Position numbers and translations under genes: made by a program. From positions 60,698,001-60,762,000 of the forward strand of contig CM034546.1 in NCBI GenBank assembly GCA_020055645.1: 64,000 bases of DNA, given 5' to 3'. This DNA comes from Tomocerus qinae. Lineage: Eukaryota; Arthropoda; Collembola; Entomobryomorpha; Tomoceridae. The notes beneath the pieces are model-generated. The model did not search any database. It was not told where the DNA came from and worked only from the letters and a program-made list of their open reading frames with translations. Of this stretch, positions 1-10,804 are shown piece by piece (position 1 is the first letter of the stretch; the number at the start of each line of letters is the position of its first letter).

Positions 1-619
1 GAAACGTCTAATGCAGTAGAAATCGTAGACGCAATTGAGTATATATATGGAATTTCTTGGATTGACTTCTTAAAATGTGCAGAAAGTCGTGCTGGAGGAA
101 GTGTCAGTCAGGAAATGAAAACACCTATTACTCTTTGCAGTCCTTGTATTCAAATTCTCTCAGAAATCTACTTTGCCCATCGGAAGTTTGAAAATGCAAG
201 ACATCCTTCGTCAATCTTCCGAGGAATAAATTCATTTCGATCTCACCAAACCGCTCAGTCTTTAGAAAAGAAGGATGAAAATTGTAGCCTTCCGTTAGAT
301 AATAGGGAGGAAGACTTGGTCGATTCATTCAACTTTGAAGAGCAATACGACGAATTGGAAGACGAAGTTGAAATAGAAGATAAAGTTGCTGTATCCGAAA
401 GCGATAGTATTATTCAAAAACCAGAAGCTACATCAAATGAAAGCAGTACTGTCAAACCCAATCCTGAACCCGGACAACGGGTTACGAGAAGTTCGATCAA
501 ATTACAGCAAGAAGTGGTTATCAAACTGGAGCGTATTTCCAATGAAGACTTGAATCCCCAGAAAGTTGTTCGTACAGTTTCGTCTGCCAATAACAAGAAG
601 AACCGAAAAAGTAACAAAG
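1..619 (+). CDS. ZAD zinc-finger protein, 5' coding part (partial)
   Basis: The reading frame is open from base 1 and continues past an internal ATG at 115, so the gene starts upstream of the window. Residues of the first ~65 codons fit the second half of a ZAD domain (zinc-finger-associated dimerisation domain of arthropods), ending with the Cys pair in TLCSPC and a hydrophobic helix. An acidic, low-complexity linker follows. The exon most likely ends at 619: AAAG is followed by GTAGAC. Joining phase 1 there to the acceptor at 15551 keeps the frame exactly into the zinc-finger array at 15552. The product would be a nuclear DNA-binding regulator. The intron (620-15551) is 14.9 kb, almost all of it the inserted Polinton. 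Reading past the donor reaches a stop at 652-654, which would give only a truncated product. Confidence is good for the family and moderate for the exact donor. Confidence 0.72.
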
Positions 620-752
620 GTAGACATTTTTTGCTATTATCACAAATCTTGTAATCGAGGATTATTTTTTTTCGATATGAGGGTGTCAGGTGAGGCAAGT
701 TCTCCGGTGTCTCACTTGCTGAGTATCTGAATGATTACAACTTTGATTTTCT

Positions 753-758
753 ATTATC
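753..758. repeat. Left 6-bp target-site duplication of Polinton (ATTATC)
   Basis: ATTATC lies directly before the left inverted repeat and is repeated at 15284-15289 directly after the right one. A 6-bp duplication is the hallmark of Polinton/Maverick integration by a retroviral-type integrase. Confidence 0.85.
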
Positions 759-1737
759 TGTGTTAAGGCAAGTGGAGGTGAAAACTCCCGCCAAAACATT
801 TGAATTTCCAAGGTATGTATCTCACGTGCCTTTCAGCCTGATGTTACCGGAAAGTCTAACCGCAAGTTACCCTAATCACTTTTGTGGTTAATTACTTTCA
901 ACTAATTACCTACTTTATTAATATACTACCCATTGAGTTCTTATTATTTATCTATGAAAGTAAATGTTCCTACTACAGAAAGTACACTCCTATTATGTAC
1001 CTACTTAGCTTGAATGTAATTGCTAGTAATTGTCCACATTAACCACGTCCACAAATAACGATCAGTAACTAAATGTGATTATAAAGATCAGTTTCATTAA
1101 ATCCATAGACTTACGAAATATTGATAATTTGGTTTTGATAACCAGTACGGAAGAAGTATATTAATGCTATTGATTTTAATGAATAGACAATCACTCAAAT
1201 AGTCGATTGGGATTTTCATAATAATTTTAAAAATCGAAAGGCGGAAAATTATTTTCCAAAATTTCAAAATTTTTTTTATCTCACAAACAATCAGGAAAAA
1301 CTATAGGATTGTAGGGAAAAGATTTCTTTATTTTTAGAAATTAATTTCATTAAAATCGGTCTACAAAATAAAATTTTACAATTTATTTACGAAAAGTATA
1401 AAAAAATTTCAAAAACACTGATAAAATCAATTTTTAAGTTTTTAAAATTCTTTCTCGTGGGACGCTGGAAAAGGTTATTGGATATAACGTACATTAAGTT
1501 AAATTAATAAAAGTTAACGGGAAATTGGGTTGGTTACGACACTAAAAAATCACCAATAAAATTTTTTTTAAATCACCAATAAAAAACAATTTTAAAAATC
1601 ACTAATAAAACGTAATGTTAAAAATCAAAGAAAAAGCTATTTTGAACAAAGCTATTTACTATTTTTTGATACCTGTTTTGGCAATAAATGTTTTAAGCAA
1701 AGGGGAGTAGTTTTAATTATTTATTAGCTATTTGTTA

Positions 1738-1868
1738 TTGACCCGCCAGTACGCCCTGTGCCCGCCGGTGTGTCCGCCCGCTGCCCGCCAGCCCGCTGCC
1801 TGCCGGTGTGCCCGCCCGCCCGCTGCCCGCCAGCCTGTTAGGCGACACGCGCGAGCCCGCCAGCTATG
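1738..1868. repeat. GC-rich short tandem repeats inside the Polinton TIR
   Basis: Degenerate repeats of GCCCGCC / GCTGCCCGCCAG / CCGGTGTG type form a GC-rich island in otherwise AT-rich sequence. A related island, in inverted orientation, is at about 14175-14287 in the right repeat, with differing copy arrangement. Short ORFs here are by-products of the composition. Confidence 0.75.
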
Positions 1869-1875
1869 CTCAGTA

Positions 1876-2930
1876 AATTATAAAAAATGTTGTAAGACTA
1901 ATTGTGAAACGGTTGTAAGACCGAAGTGAACGCATACGGGAGATGAAAATAACATTTTCTAAGACTAATTGTAAAACGGTTGTAAGAGTGAAGCTAGCGC
2001 ATGCACAACATGTTAAATTATATGTACCTACCCAAATACAGTTATAAAAAATGTTGTAAGACTAATTGTGAAACGGTTGTAAGACCGAAGTGAACGCATA
2101 CGGGAGATGAAAATAACATTTTCTAAGACTAATTGTAAAACGGTTGTAAGAGTGAAGCTAGCGCATGCACAACATGTTAAATTATATGTACCTACCCAAA
2201 TACAGTTATAAAAAATGTTGTAAGACTAATTATAAAACGGTTGTAAGAGTGAAGCTAGCGCATGCACAACATGTTAAATTATATGTACCTACCCAAATAC
2301 AGTTATAAAAAATGTTGTAAGACTAATTATAAAACGGTTGTAAGAGTGAAGCTAGCGCATGCACAACATGTTAAATTATATGTACCTACCCAAATACAGT
2401 TATAAATAATGTTGTAAGTGTAGTTATAAAACGGTTGTAAGACTGAAGCTAGCGCATGCACAAGATGTAAATACATATGTGTGTGTATACAAATGCAGTT
2501 ATAAAAAATGTTGTAAGACTAATTATAAAACGGTTGTAAGACTGAAGCTAGCGCATGCACAAGATGTTAAATTATATGTACCTACCCAAATACAGTTATA
2601 AAAAATGTTGTAAGACTAATTATAAAACGGTTGTAAGAGTGAAGCTAGCGCATGCACAACATGTTAAATTATATGTACCTACCCAAATACAGTTATAAAT
2701 AATGTTGTAAGTGTAGTTATAAAACGGTTGTAAGACTGAAGCTAGCGCATGCACAAGATGTAAATACATATGTGTGTGTATACAAATGCAGTTATAAAAA
2801 ATGTTGTAAGTGTAGTTATAAAACGGTTGTAAGACTGAAGCTAGCGCATGCACAAGATGTAAATACATATGTGTGTGTATACAAATGCAGTTATAAAAAA
2901 TGTTGTAAGTGTAAAACAGTTGTAATTCCG
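1876..2930. repeat. 97-bp satellite array within the left TIR only
   Basis: About ten copies of a unit containing TTATAAAAAATGTTGTAAGA, CGGTTGTAAGAG.GAAGC and AGCGCATGCACAA. Successive starts at 2205, 2302 and 2399 are exactly 97 bp apart. The first two copies are longer and hold an extra segment (CGCATACGGGAGATG...). Later copies carry a variant with TGTGTGTGTATAC. The array is absent from the right TIR, so it expanded after the two ends diverged. Confidence 0.9.
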
Positions 2931-3032
2931 TCTGCCCACTCGGATGCAAATAAATGCCAATGATATTATTTTATGCAAAGCTAAGAAACTCTAATACATT
3001 TGTAACAAGGGGTCGTTATCGCTAACCGCAAA

Positions 3033-3228
3033 ATGATAAAACAAAGAATTACAGACCAATTATTGATTTATTTCCATACAGTTACACCAGAATACTACTG
3101 TATTATTACAACAACTTATACTACAGTTATACTAATACTTATACTACGGTTATGCTAATACTTATACTACTGCTATACTAATACTCATACTACTGCTATA
3201 CTTCTACCACAGTACTTAATTATACTAC
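3033..3228. other. Polinton spacer with short ATACTA-type repeats
   Basis: This gene-free stretch lies between the left TIR and the last gene. It contains several imperfect ~26-bp repeats built from CTTATACTAC and TATGCTAATA. No open reading frame or RNA structure is evident. Confidence 0.6.
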
Positions 3229-3645
3229 TTATGTATTTATAGCATTATAATTAAACGATTTTGGTTCTTCTTCAGATAACAATGATTTAAACTGAGTAGA
3301 CAGTATATCCAGTGGAACATTATTTTTCTTTACGGCTTGAATAAAAGTATTCATCCCTGGAGTCCCCATGTTCTTTGTAGGCAAGTTTTTCGTAGCCAGC
3401 GAACATAAATTGGCAATGTGCGAAGCTGGAACAGTAGTGTCGTTGAATGTTATCTCACCGGTAGACTTCCAAGAGAAATTTCCAGGAATTAGAAGAGCAT
3501 TGAGTAATCTTTCGCAGCGATTCCGTTGTAGTGGACTAATCAGCTTCAGCACTGTTTGAATTTTGTCTTCTGACTCCACTTCTGACTCCTCGTGTATATT
3601 ATTATTAAATCTATCTATAGGCACGAGCCTATACATTTTAGCCAT
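3229..3645 (-). CDS. Small conserved Polinton protein (138 aa), function unknown
   Basis: The protein begins MAKMYRLVPI and has a C-terminal half with an aromatic-GEI-x-V pattern (WKSTGEITFNDTTVP) followed by a predicted helix. That arrangement is shared with the small conserved proteins found beside the ATPase in many animal Polintons. Its role is not established; a virion or morphogenesis function is a guess from its neighbours. The ATG overlaps the end of the preceding gene by 8 bp (3638-3645) in another frame. There are no membrane segments. The family link is a recognised pattern rather than a computed match. Confidence 0.7.
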   Translation of the reverse strand: MAKMYRLVPIDRFNNNIHEESEVESEDKIQTVLKLISPLQRNRCERLLNALLIPGNFSWKSTGEITFNDTTVPASHIANLCSLATKNLPTKNMGTPGMNTFIQAVKKNNVPLDILSTQFKSLLSEEEPKSFNYNAINT

Positions 3646-3934
3646 GACTGCACACAGCTCCTATCCCGTCTTCAATAATACAAGCTAGTATAGTACCTAC
3701 TACGTATACTATAAACTTGATGTTTTTTACAATGTACTTTCGTAACTTGTTGACAGAAAACTTAATTTTCTTAAACTGCTTTATCTGTAACTTATATTTA
3801 TTTACTTTTACGTTTAAAATACAAGTCCCGATGGCAGCAAGTTCGTCGTCACTGGCTTTTTTAATTAGCTTAATACGAGCAGTACGCTTGGCGTGGACCA
3901 ACTTTTTAAGGAACTCTGTATTCAAGCCCTCCAT
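3638..3934 (-). CDS. Small basic Polinton protein with hydrophobic C-terminus (98 aa)
   Basis: The Lys/Arg-rich N-terminal two thirds (KKLVHAKRTARIKLIKKAS) is followed by a helix rich in K and L. A hydrophobic stretch (FIVYVVGTILACII) lies near the C-terminus and could insert in or disrupt a membrane. Polintons commonly encode a protein of this layout next to the ATPase. By analogy with small adenovirus minor proteins it may be a virion component, but that is inference. Its ATG follows the ATPase stop by 3 nt, and its own stop lies inside the next gene's start region. Confidence 0.65.
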   Translation of the reverse strand: MEGLNTEFLKKLVHAKRTARIKLIKKASDDELAAIGTCILNVKVNKYKLQIKQFKKIKFSVNKLRKYIVKNIKFIVYVVGTILACIIEDGIGAVCSHG

Positions 3935-3937
3935 GAT

Positions 3938-4641
3938 TTACTTTGGTGCATAAATGATGGCTTCATCAGGATATATACTACTCCTAACTCTACACTTTTT
4001 AGGTGTCAATGGGTTAAAGTCTAAAAATAGAAACTGGTAGGGCTTTTTCATAACATGCTCATAAGCAAATACAATATGATCGTATTTACGTGGGGCTATT
4101 TGGGCACCCAGCCTTGCAATAAAATTTTCGTCGCGAGGATAAGCCCCTAACAAAAAGTAGGTAGCATTAATACTCGCTTCACGTAAATTCTTTGCAAAAC
4201 TATTTTGAACAAACAATATTACTCCACAGTTTTTATGGTGGCAGTAATTCACAAACAAGTTTACCAAGAAATCGTTGTATCGCTTACTAAACAATTGCAT
4301 GCAGTCATCGAAAACAATAATACACTCTGATAAGTCAGACTCCTCGTCTTCTATCATATGACGAATATCATCAATAGAATTAATAAACTCTATAGATGGA
4401 TCTCTAACTGTGTTATACGCTTTCTGCCACATTTGATACACATAATACACTTTCTTAATATTGACAGCGTGTACCTCATTTCTCCTACGCAGTAATTCTA
4501 ATATTGTTTGTGTCTTTCCACTGAAACTGCAACCTGCATATAAGAAACAAATACAGAGAATATTCGAGAACCAATGAAAATGCAAATATTACCTGATATT
4601 ATTAGGCTATAAGGAATCCTAAGATTTGTGTCAAACTCCAT
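3938..4641 (-). CDS. Polinton genome-packaging ATPase (FtsK/HerA type), two exons
   Basis: Exons are 4593-4641 and 3938-4533; the 59-bp intron 4534-4592 has GT and AG ends. Joining them gives 214 aa in frame and completes the Walker A loop GCSFSGKT at residues ~17-24, which the splice site interrupts. Walker B is ECIIVFDD near residue 90. This is the A32-like ATPase of the HerA/FtsK superfamily, which in viruses pumps DNA into preformed capsids. The start ATG overlaps the last codons of the polymerase gene by 11 bp (4631-4641). The downstream gene begins 3 nt after the stop. An ATG-initiated unspliced version would lack an intact Walker A, so the spliced form is preferred. Confidence 0.88.
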
Positions 4642-7600
4642 CGTCTGTCAGGTCTATCATTTCGACATCTACTTCGTACAAATCATCTTTGACAAGGTGA
4701 TTCAACGAGTGATCAAACGCGTATGGCCGAGAATTATTTCCGTCGGGCATTAAATACCTATGAGCACTGAATGAATTAAAGCCCATTTTCCTAACTGATC
4801 TGGTTGTAAGGTTCTGGTTCTTAGAACTAATATAATTCATTCTTATATACTTTGCACCGCCATTGAGTGCAATATCTTTATATACTTTATGCTTGATTAT
4901 CTGTAAATCACCTACTTCTCCATTGTCTAATAAAGCGGAACCATTAATACCCTTTTTCTTAAGTACCTCACTTGAATCCTCTAGCCATATCGAATACTGT
5001 TTCAATTTTAGCGAAACTGCTTCTAAGATTCGTGCGTGAGACATTTCAATTTTCCATTTACCACTCACACCCTTGTTGTTAGTATTAAATAATGGTGAGA
5101 AATAAGAATTAGGAGGAATATTTGAGTAGTCCATATAAAATGTCAACTCTTCTAGCAAATGTAGCAAACTTTTACCAGAACTGGCTATTTCAATTAAAAC
5201 TGCCAAACTATCAGTGTCAGTGAATAGCAGTCGTAGTCGGTTATTAAAATGTGGAGACAAAACATCAAAATAGAAAGAATACATTTCGATTTTTGACAAA
5301 TCCAAAATTGATAGTCCAATCATTAAATTGCCTTCGAAGGTGACAGAACTCTTTTTCATTTCTATTACACTCATATCGCTACGACCCTCAATCAAATAAT
5401 GTGTTTTGTATGTGGCTAGTCTTACTAAATTTTCACAATGAGTTGGATCCAAACATATTTGGATGTTTATATAATTACTTGGATCCATCATACTATACCC
5501 TGGGATGGAATTTGCATTAATTTTCAGTGCATGCTTTTCTGACTGAAATTTTGCATCTCTTCTACTATCTAATAAATCATTCATGTGTTCCCTTAATATT
5601 GGCTTTTCTGTAAACTCTAATATCTGTCTAATTTTTCACTTGAATACCTTTTTCCATGTAGAATTTCAACACTCTGTGATGAACGACATAGTCTTCCTTG
5701 GGATGAAATGATAATAAAAGACGTTCAGCTGCATGTGGATTTTTCATGTTGATTTGTTCCATTAATTGCAATTGGTAATCACTGTACTCATCTTCCCTCA
5801 CAATACGCTTCTGTGGCACTAATGGTAACATATATTGAGCTACATGCAGTGAATTTGGAATAACTAAATCGACAGCTAGAAATTGTCCCTTGTTTCGTAC
5901 TGACCCTAATGCGTTTAAATCAAAATTGGCCACTTCTCTTTCAGTTAAAAAGCGATAATCACTAACTGGAAGAGGTTGTTTTGCCACATGAGGGTACATA
6001 CTATTACAATCAACCTGTATGATTGCTGACTCCGGTTTTGATGGATTAAACCCTGCTAAATCTCTGTAGTTTGCTTTAGCAAACCTTTTATTTGATGTGC
6101 ATATACCCCCTCTCAATCCTCTCTTGCAAAATTGATAGATATCCATTGACCTAATAGTCTCAATTTTTGCTTTGCTGTTAAATAAGCAAGCCTGCCAACT
6201 GTATGATGATCCAGTTATACTAGCTGCAGGGTCAATTCCGAATTTATGATAGGCTTCTGACCTATAATTCATGAAAACATCAGCTAGAATGAGGACATCT
6301 ACTTGTAAGTAAGCACGAATATAATCTTGAAATGTTGAACATCTAAATACACCCCACATTTTTCTTGCATGTTCGATATCCTCGTCTGTTGCCTTCTCAC
6401 CAGATAAATCGTTATCAAAATAACTTTTATCTGGTAGGCAAGTGTCACTATACACTTCAGGTCCTGTTAAATACCTATACGGAAATAATTGCTTACGGGT
6501 TACTCCTGAAAACTCATCATCAGTGAGATAAGAAAAGAATTGCCTTGTGTACTTGAACTGTTTCCTACTTTCAAGTAAAGTTTTAGCACAAACTGCTAAA
6601 GAGGATTGAAGGTGATTTAAACTATCAGTAATACGCAAAATTCCATCAATTTCAATGCACAAAAAATGTTCCTTTGTTCTCCCTAAGGGTTTAACTAGTT
6701 TTACACGTTCCGGAGGTAATTCTTTTATTAGCAATTTATTATCATATTTCATTGAGGAGTGTAGGTATACAAAAAGTTGCTTTTTATATTTTAATTGCAA
6801 ATTACATTTACTGCACAATGAGCAAATGTATTGCCCTGCTGTATACCACTTTGATTTAAACCATTGATCACAGTGGGCATGATGTCTGTTTGGAATTATG
6901 CTAGGAAGATTCGCTTTAAAAGTCAGTTGACGTTTAGGGTCATTATAATCTCGTTTGCATAGAGGACAAAATGTTTCACTTTCAAATTGTTGTTGGTCTG
7001 TGGGAGTGAGTCTCATAGTCTCATAATTTTTTATTCTTTCTATACGCATGTTTGCTTCATCTAACAAACTGGAAATAAAGTCTTGTGCTGGGTTAGGTCC
7101 GTCATAAAATTTACTGCTCTCGATTTTGTTTTCAGAACAAATTACATATCCATAACTTTGGGCAACATGTTTATCACGAATAATTGTATTCCTATTATCT
7201 ATAAGACTTGCAGGAACTAGAAATGATTCAAAGTCGGCAAAGGTTATAACATCAGCTGGCAGTAATTGCCCGTATTTTCTAAACTTATTATATTTTTTCA
7301 CTGAAAATTTCATAAATGGAGGTTTAATAGTTCTGCATGTTTTCTCATGTCTTTCTAACGGTGACACATTGTTATATTTATTGTGACATTTGTCACATTC
7401 CTCATACTCTGGATCGTCATTAATAGCCAATGGTTCTTCATTGTCTGAGTCGTCTGAATCCTGACAATAAAGAATATCATTTTCTTCCTCTGCTTCAGAT
7501 GCGTCTGACACCTCAATATATTCAATACCATAATCCACAGCTCCCGCGTCATCAATAAAACTATCATTTAGTTGTTCAATATCTAACTCATCAATACCAT

Positions 7601-8769
7601 TACACATTCTTTTATGTAGTTCTAACTTGGATACTACAGTTCTTTTTACTAGGCAGTACTTGCACAAGTCGTATTTTCCATGGTCATTGCCTAAAAAGGC
7701 TGATAAGTTTTCTATTAATACAAAGTGACTGTTATCACTACCATATTGTTCAAGCAAGAGTAAATCTACGTGCCTACTTCTGTCAATTTCATGTGAAGTA
7801 ATCTGTATAGGATATACTATCTCATCAGAGTATGTGTATACGTTCACTGATACATTATTGTTTTTCTCAAACTTTGGAATATTTTGAATTTTCATAGGAA
7901 AATCCGATTCAATGTATTTATACTTGGTAAACTCATTTATGTAGTGTCTTGCTTGTGCTCTATGTGGTGTACGACCATTCACCGCATGAAATCTGGCAGC
8001 AATGCAATATAAAAAACACTTTTCATCATTATTTTCTATATTTAAAAGCCCACGTTTTCCTTTAAACACTACTGGTGTAGGTATATACCCACGAACTCTC
8101 AATGGAACGTATTTAGCTATAGCCATGTCAATGTAATTAAAAGAATCAATCGACCAACCGCTGCCTTCGGGACCAACAAATAATTCCATAACTGCAATTT
8201 CATGGGTCAAAGCAGTACTAAGTACAAAAGAAATACTACTACTATGTACAATAGTCATAGATGGTGTTCTAAAATGTTCGTTCCTATAAATGTCGTCCGT
8301 TTTGTGATACAATCGAGCACTAATAGTAAAATGAACTTTCATACCTTTATCTTTGCTAAGATAATGCTTTAAGATACGAAATACAGTTGGTTGTAAATAC
8401 TCAAACACGCTGGGAATATCCAAAATATTTTCCAAAGTGTTGCATCTGAATGTTGTCAGTTTATCATGATGTGCAGAGCCGAATTCAAAAAAGGGTGTAA
8501 TGTCCAAATTTCCATAACCGAATTGTGGAGCTTGTGGTGCTGTGCAAGGTAAATGCTGTGTGATGAACCGGAATTTTTCGCCGCAATTAGGACACTCATG
8601 CTTATTAAATGAATGTGACCTCATTTGTCTAGTGTTGTAGGTCTTGTATTTGCAACCAGGAACTTCACAAGTGTACTAATAAGAAACAAATTATTAATTT
8701 ATGATGCAATAATGAATTATATTTAATGCATACCCTTGCGTTTAGTTGGTACGGGCGTCTTGATGCCAT
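4631..8769 (-). pseudogene. Polinton protein-primed DNA polymerase B, frameshifted
   Basis: Exon 1 is 8734-8769 (12 codons); a 58-bp GT-AG intron 8676-8733 follows, then a long frame from 8675. The splice completes an N-terminal C2H2-like zinc motif. Exonuclease motifs are visible: DFE in ITFADFESF (~493), HSSMKYD (~650) and YLQVD (~803). Polymerase motif A is DCNSMYP (~901). Zn-binding Cys pairs lie between Exo I and Exo II. The frame stops at 5628, but the next frame stays open from there through 5584 to 4631 and holds motif C (FTDTDS) and the KKG motif, so the two parts are one gene broken by one base. The break sits at a run of five A (5632-5636), so a real indel or a homopolymer error is possible. 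Motif B reads NSIPGY where NSxYG is usual. Normally this enzyme replicates the element using a protein primer. Confidence 0.88.
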
Positions 8770-8818
8770 TATGTTGACGAGACGAGATTCAAATGATAAA
8801 TGAAGACAATATTCGAAT

Positions 8819-9232
8819 TTATTTCAATTTATTAACGAATCGTTGTACAAGCATGTCATTTTTCTTAGCATTACAAGTGAACAAGTTCATTACTTTACGT
8901 ATAGGTAGTACATTAATGTGATACAGAAAGAACAAGCAAAATTGACCACAAGTCGGCCCGCTTTGTAACATTTTATTATTAACTACTACAGCATTAGGTA
9001 TGTCAAACTTATAATTAGTAGGACTCTGTCCTAGTGAATCAAAAAAGAAAACCTTATCATTATCTACATATACAGCACACCAGTGCAAACCCTTATAAGA
9101 GCCAGTGCAGCAGCTTACTATATACATACCATTCTTAATAACTAATCTATTTCTAGGAATTACATCTACGTCACTTATCTTAAACCTATTTGCTATTACT
9201 AACAATTTCTCTTTCAGCTGGTTTGTATCCAT
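8819..9232 (-). CDS. Polinton adenain-like maturation cysteine protease
   Basis: 137 aa, the usual size for Polinton PRO. Catalytic residues can be placed: His50 in GLHWCAV, Asp65 in FFFDSLG, Gln90 in MLQSG and Cys95 in GPTCGQFC, in the order known for the C5/Ulp1-like proteases. The family cleaves capsid precursor proteins during virion maturation. The gene directly follows the major capsid gene, and its ATG overlaps that gene's TAA stop in the sequence TAATG. This suggests coupled translation or an unseen splicing arrangement. The polymerase ATG lies 50 nt downstream of its stop. Confidence 0.93.
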   Translation of the reverse strand: MDTNQLKEKLLVIANRFKISDVDVIPRNRLVIKNGMYIVSCCTGSYKGLHWCAVYVDNDKVFFFDSLGQSPTNYKFDIPNAVVVNNKMLQSGPTCGQFCLFFLYHINVLPIRKVMNLFTCNAKKNDMLVQRFVNKLK

Positions 9233-10590
9233 TATACCATTGCATCATATTTAACATTTCTAGCATTATCAATATACACATTATTCTGATACTGTGCAAA
9301 AGTTAACACTGTAATAGACTTTTCCAATGCCTGGGCGAATTTAACTTCAAGGCTCAAATTACCCCGTCGCTCTGGTTTTAAAGAGTCTCCACTGCTTGCG
9401 GATATCAATTCAAACACTAGCAAAAAGAATCCTTTCTTGAACTGTTTAATTGTTATTCCATTTCCGTCAGCTTTGTTGAATGCCGCCAAATTTAAGTTTT
9501 TGTAAGCTTCCAAGTATTTCTTATCAGTAAAGTCAATAGCATGATACAGACTTTGGTCATTGTCCACATTAATGGAAATGTTTGCCAATTTGAATTGCTT
9601 AAAGTCGTAGGGATTCAATGTATGATCCCCTGCAAAAGCATCACTTCGTACCATACCCACACATAGCAACTGTGGAATTTGACCAGTAATATGATTATTC
9701 ACCACGGTGGTTTGCAGTCCGCCGGCCACATTAAAAGTAGTTACTTCACACCTTGATATTGGATATCTTGCAGCCTCAGTATTTAGGGATTCTTGAATGT
9801 AGTTGAATGCAACTGGAGTGAGAATATGGCGTTGACACAAATATAGAGCGTCTAGCATTTCAATTTTGAATGGAACAGCATTATTGACTTTTGCAACAGC
9901 CGTCCAAAGCATAAATTCATCCAGAGCTCTGTTTAATTTTATTTTGACGTCACAGTTATTTAGCACGAATCTGTCTTGCATTGCAAAGTCGAGTAATAGA
10001 GGTCCACAGACTTCGACGACTCCACTTTCTTTTATCAGAGCTTTACGTGACTCGTTCCCAGTATTGTCTGCTGTAAAATCGTCTCCTTCAGTATCTTCAT
10101 AGTATCCACTGGCCTGGCCTTGAGCATCTTTATATGCTTTACTATATCCCCAAAATATATTCGTTATAAATTATTGACATTGTAAAGAATATTATTATTA
10201 TTAAATGTACCTATATCCCAAAGCAGTTTGAATGTAGCATTTATATCCATTAGTATTGGATAGAGAAGTGACTGGGTAATCATTGATACTGAGTCCTGCT
10301 GTTTGGAAAAGCGAGTGCATGATATTGTTTATCACTGACACGACTGTGCCAGCAGGCACCGCTGTTCCATCCTGCTTTAGTACTTTGAATCGAAGCCATA
10401 AAAGACTGTTCTTTAGGTCAATGAATGATGAATTTCCAAGAATAAAGAACTGAAGTGCTGCGTAACGTTCACTGAGTGAATTTAAAGGGTAGATATTTTG
10501 AGTGTAAGAGTGAGAGACACTGACGTCACTGATTGGCTTGGAAAAGTAATCCAATTCAGATCGAATAATGGATGTACTCCCCTCAGTCAT
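9232..10590 (-). CDS. Polinton major capsid protein (double jelly-roll), two exons
   Basis: Exon 1 is 10211-10590 and exon 2 is 9232-10141, with a 69-bp intron 10142-10210 (GT...AG). The spliced product is 429 aa and in frame. The start (TEGSTSIIRSELDYFSKPIS) and the stretch FIDLKNSLLWLRFKVLKQDG match the pattern of Polinton major capsid proteins, often annotated in animals as F54H12.2-like. The protein would assemble the icosahedral shell. The sequence GGGATATAG occurs both at the end of exon 1 and at the end of the intron. Without splicing the frame stops at codon 130. The neighbour upstream is a short basic protein and downstream the protease that would process capsid proteins, a typical morphogenesis block. 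Confidence 0.88.
10142..10210 (-). other. 69-bp intron of the major capsid gene, flanked by a 9-bp repeat
   Basis: The donor is AG|GTAC and the acceptor ATATAG|T. The exon end and the intron end share GGGATATAG, so the intron lies between direct repeats. Confidence 0.75.
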
Positions 10591-10607
10591 AAATACCTCT
10601 GCCGTTT

Positions 10608-10802
10608 TTACTTTTTCTTCTTCTTTTTAATAATCTTCTTTTTTCCTTTCCCAATCTGCGCACGATAGCGAGGTGTTGCCTTGGCGGGTTTCTTCTTAGG
10701 AATGGGCTTCTTTTTCTCTGGCACTGGAGGTTTATTTGGAATTGGGATAGAGTAGGACGATTTTTGAGGGCCTAAACCCCCTCCGACTTGAACAACTTCC
10801 AT
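10608..10802 (-). CDS. Short Pro/Lys-rich basic protein of the Polinton (64 aa)
   Basis: The protein starts with a glycine-rich segment, then repeats of KKKP and PKKKPAK, and ends in a run of lysines (GKGKKKIIKKKKKK). It is strongly basic and unlikely to fold alone, which fits a DNA-condensing core protein or a nuclear-localising partner of the capsid; this is inference. Its ATG is 2 nt beyond the stop of the minor capsid gene, and its own stop is 17 nt before the major capsid ATG. Confidence 0.65.
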   Translation of the reverse strand: MEVVQVGGGLGPQKSSYSIPIPNKPPVPEKKKPIPKKKPAKATPRYRAQIGKGKKKIIKKKKKK

Positions 10803-10804
10803 TG

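Larger units (their letters stand above)
759..3032 (+). repeat. Left terminal inverted repeat of the Polinton
   Basis: Its outer ~1.1 kb is the reverse complement of the right end, with few differences, including a GC-rich block of GCCCGC-type units near 1740-1860. Its inner end (2950-3032, ending GCTAACCGCAAA) also matches the right repeat's inner end. Between these two matching parts lies a ~1.06-kb satellite that the right repeat lacks, which explains why this repeat is 2274 bp and the other 1215 bp. Confidence 0.9.

Noticed and set aside
1732..1929. Arg/Pro/Cys-rich short frame in the left TIR
   Set aside because: It is a by-product of the GC-rich GCCCGC repeats.
5584..5628. An intron between the two polymerase B frames
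   Set aside because: The intervening bases are open and polymerase-like in the second frame, and no GT-AG pair of sensible length exists; a one-base frameshift explains it.
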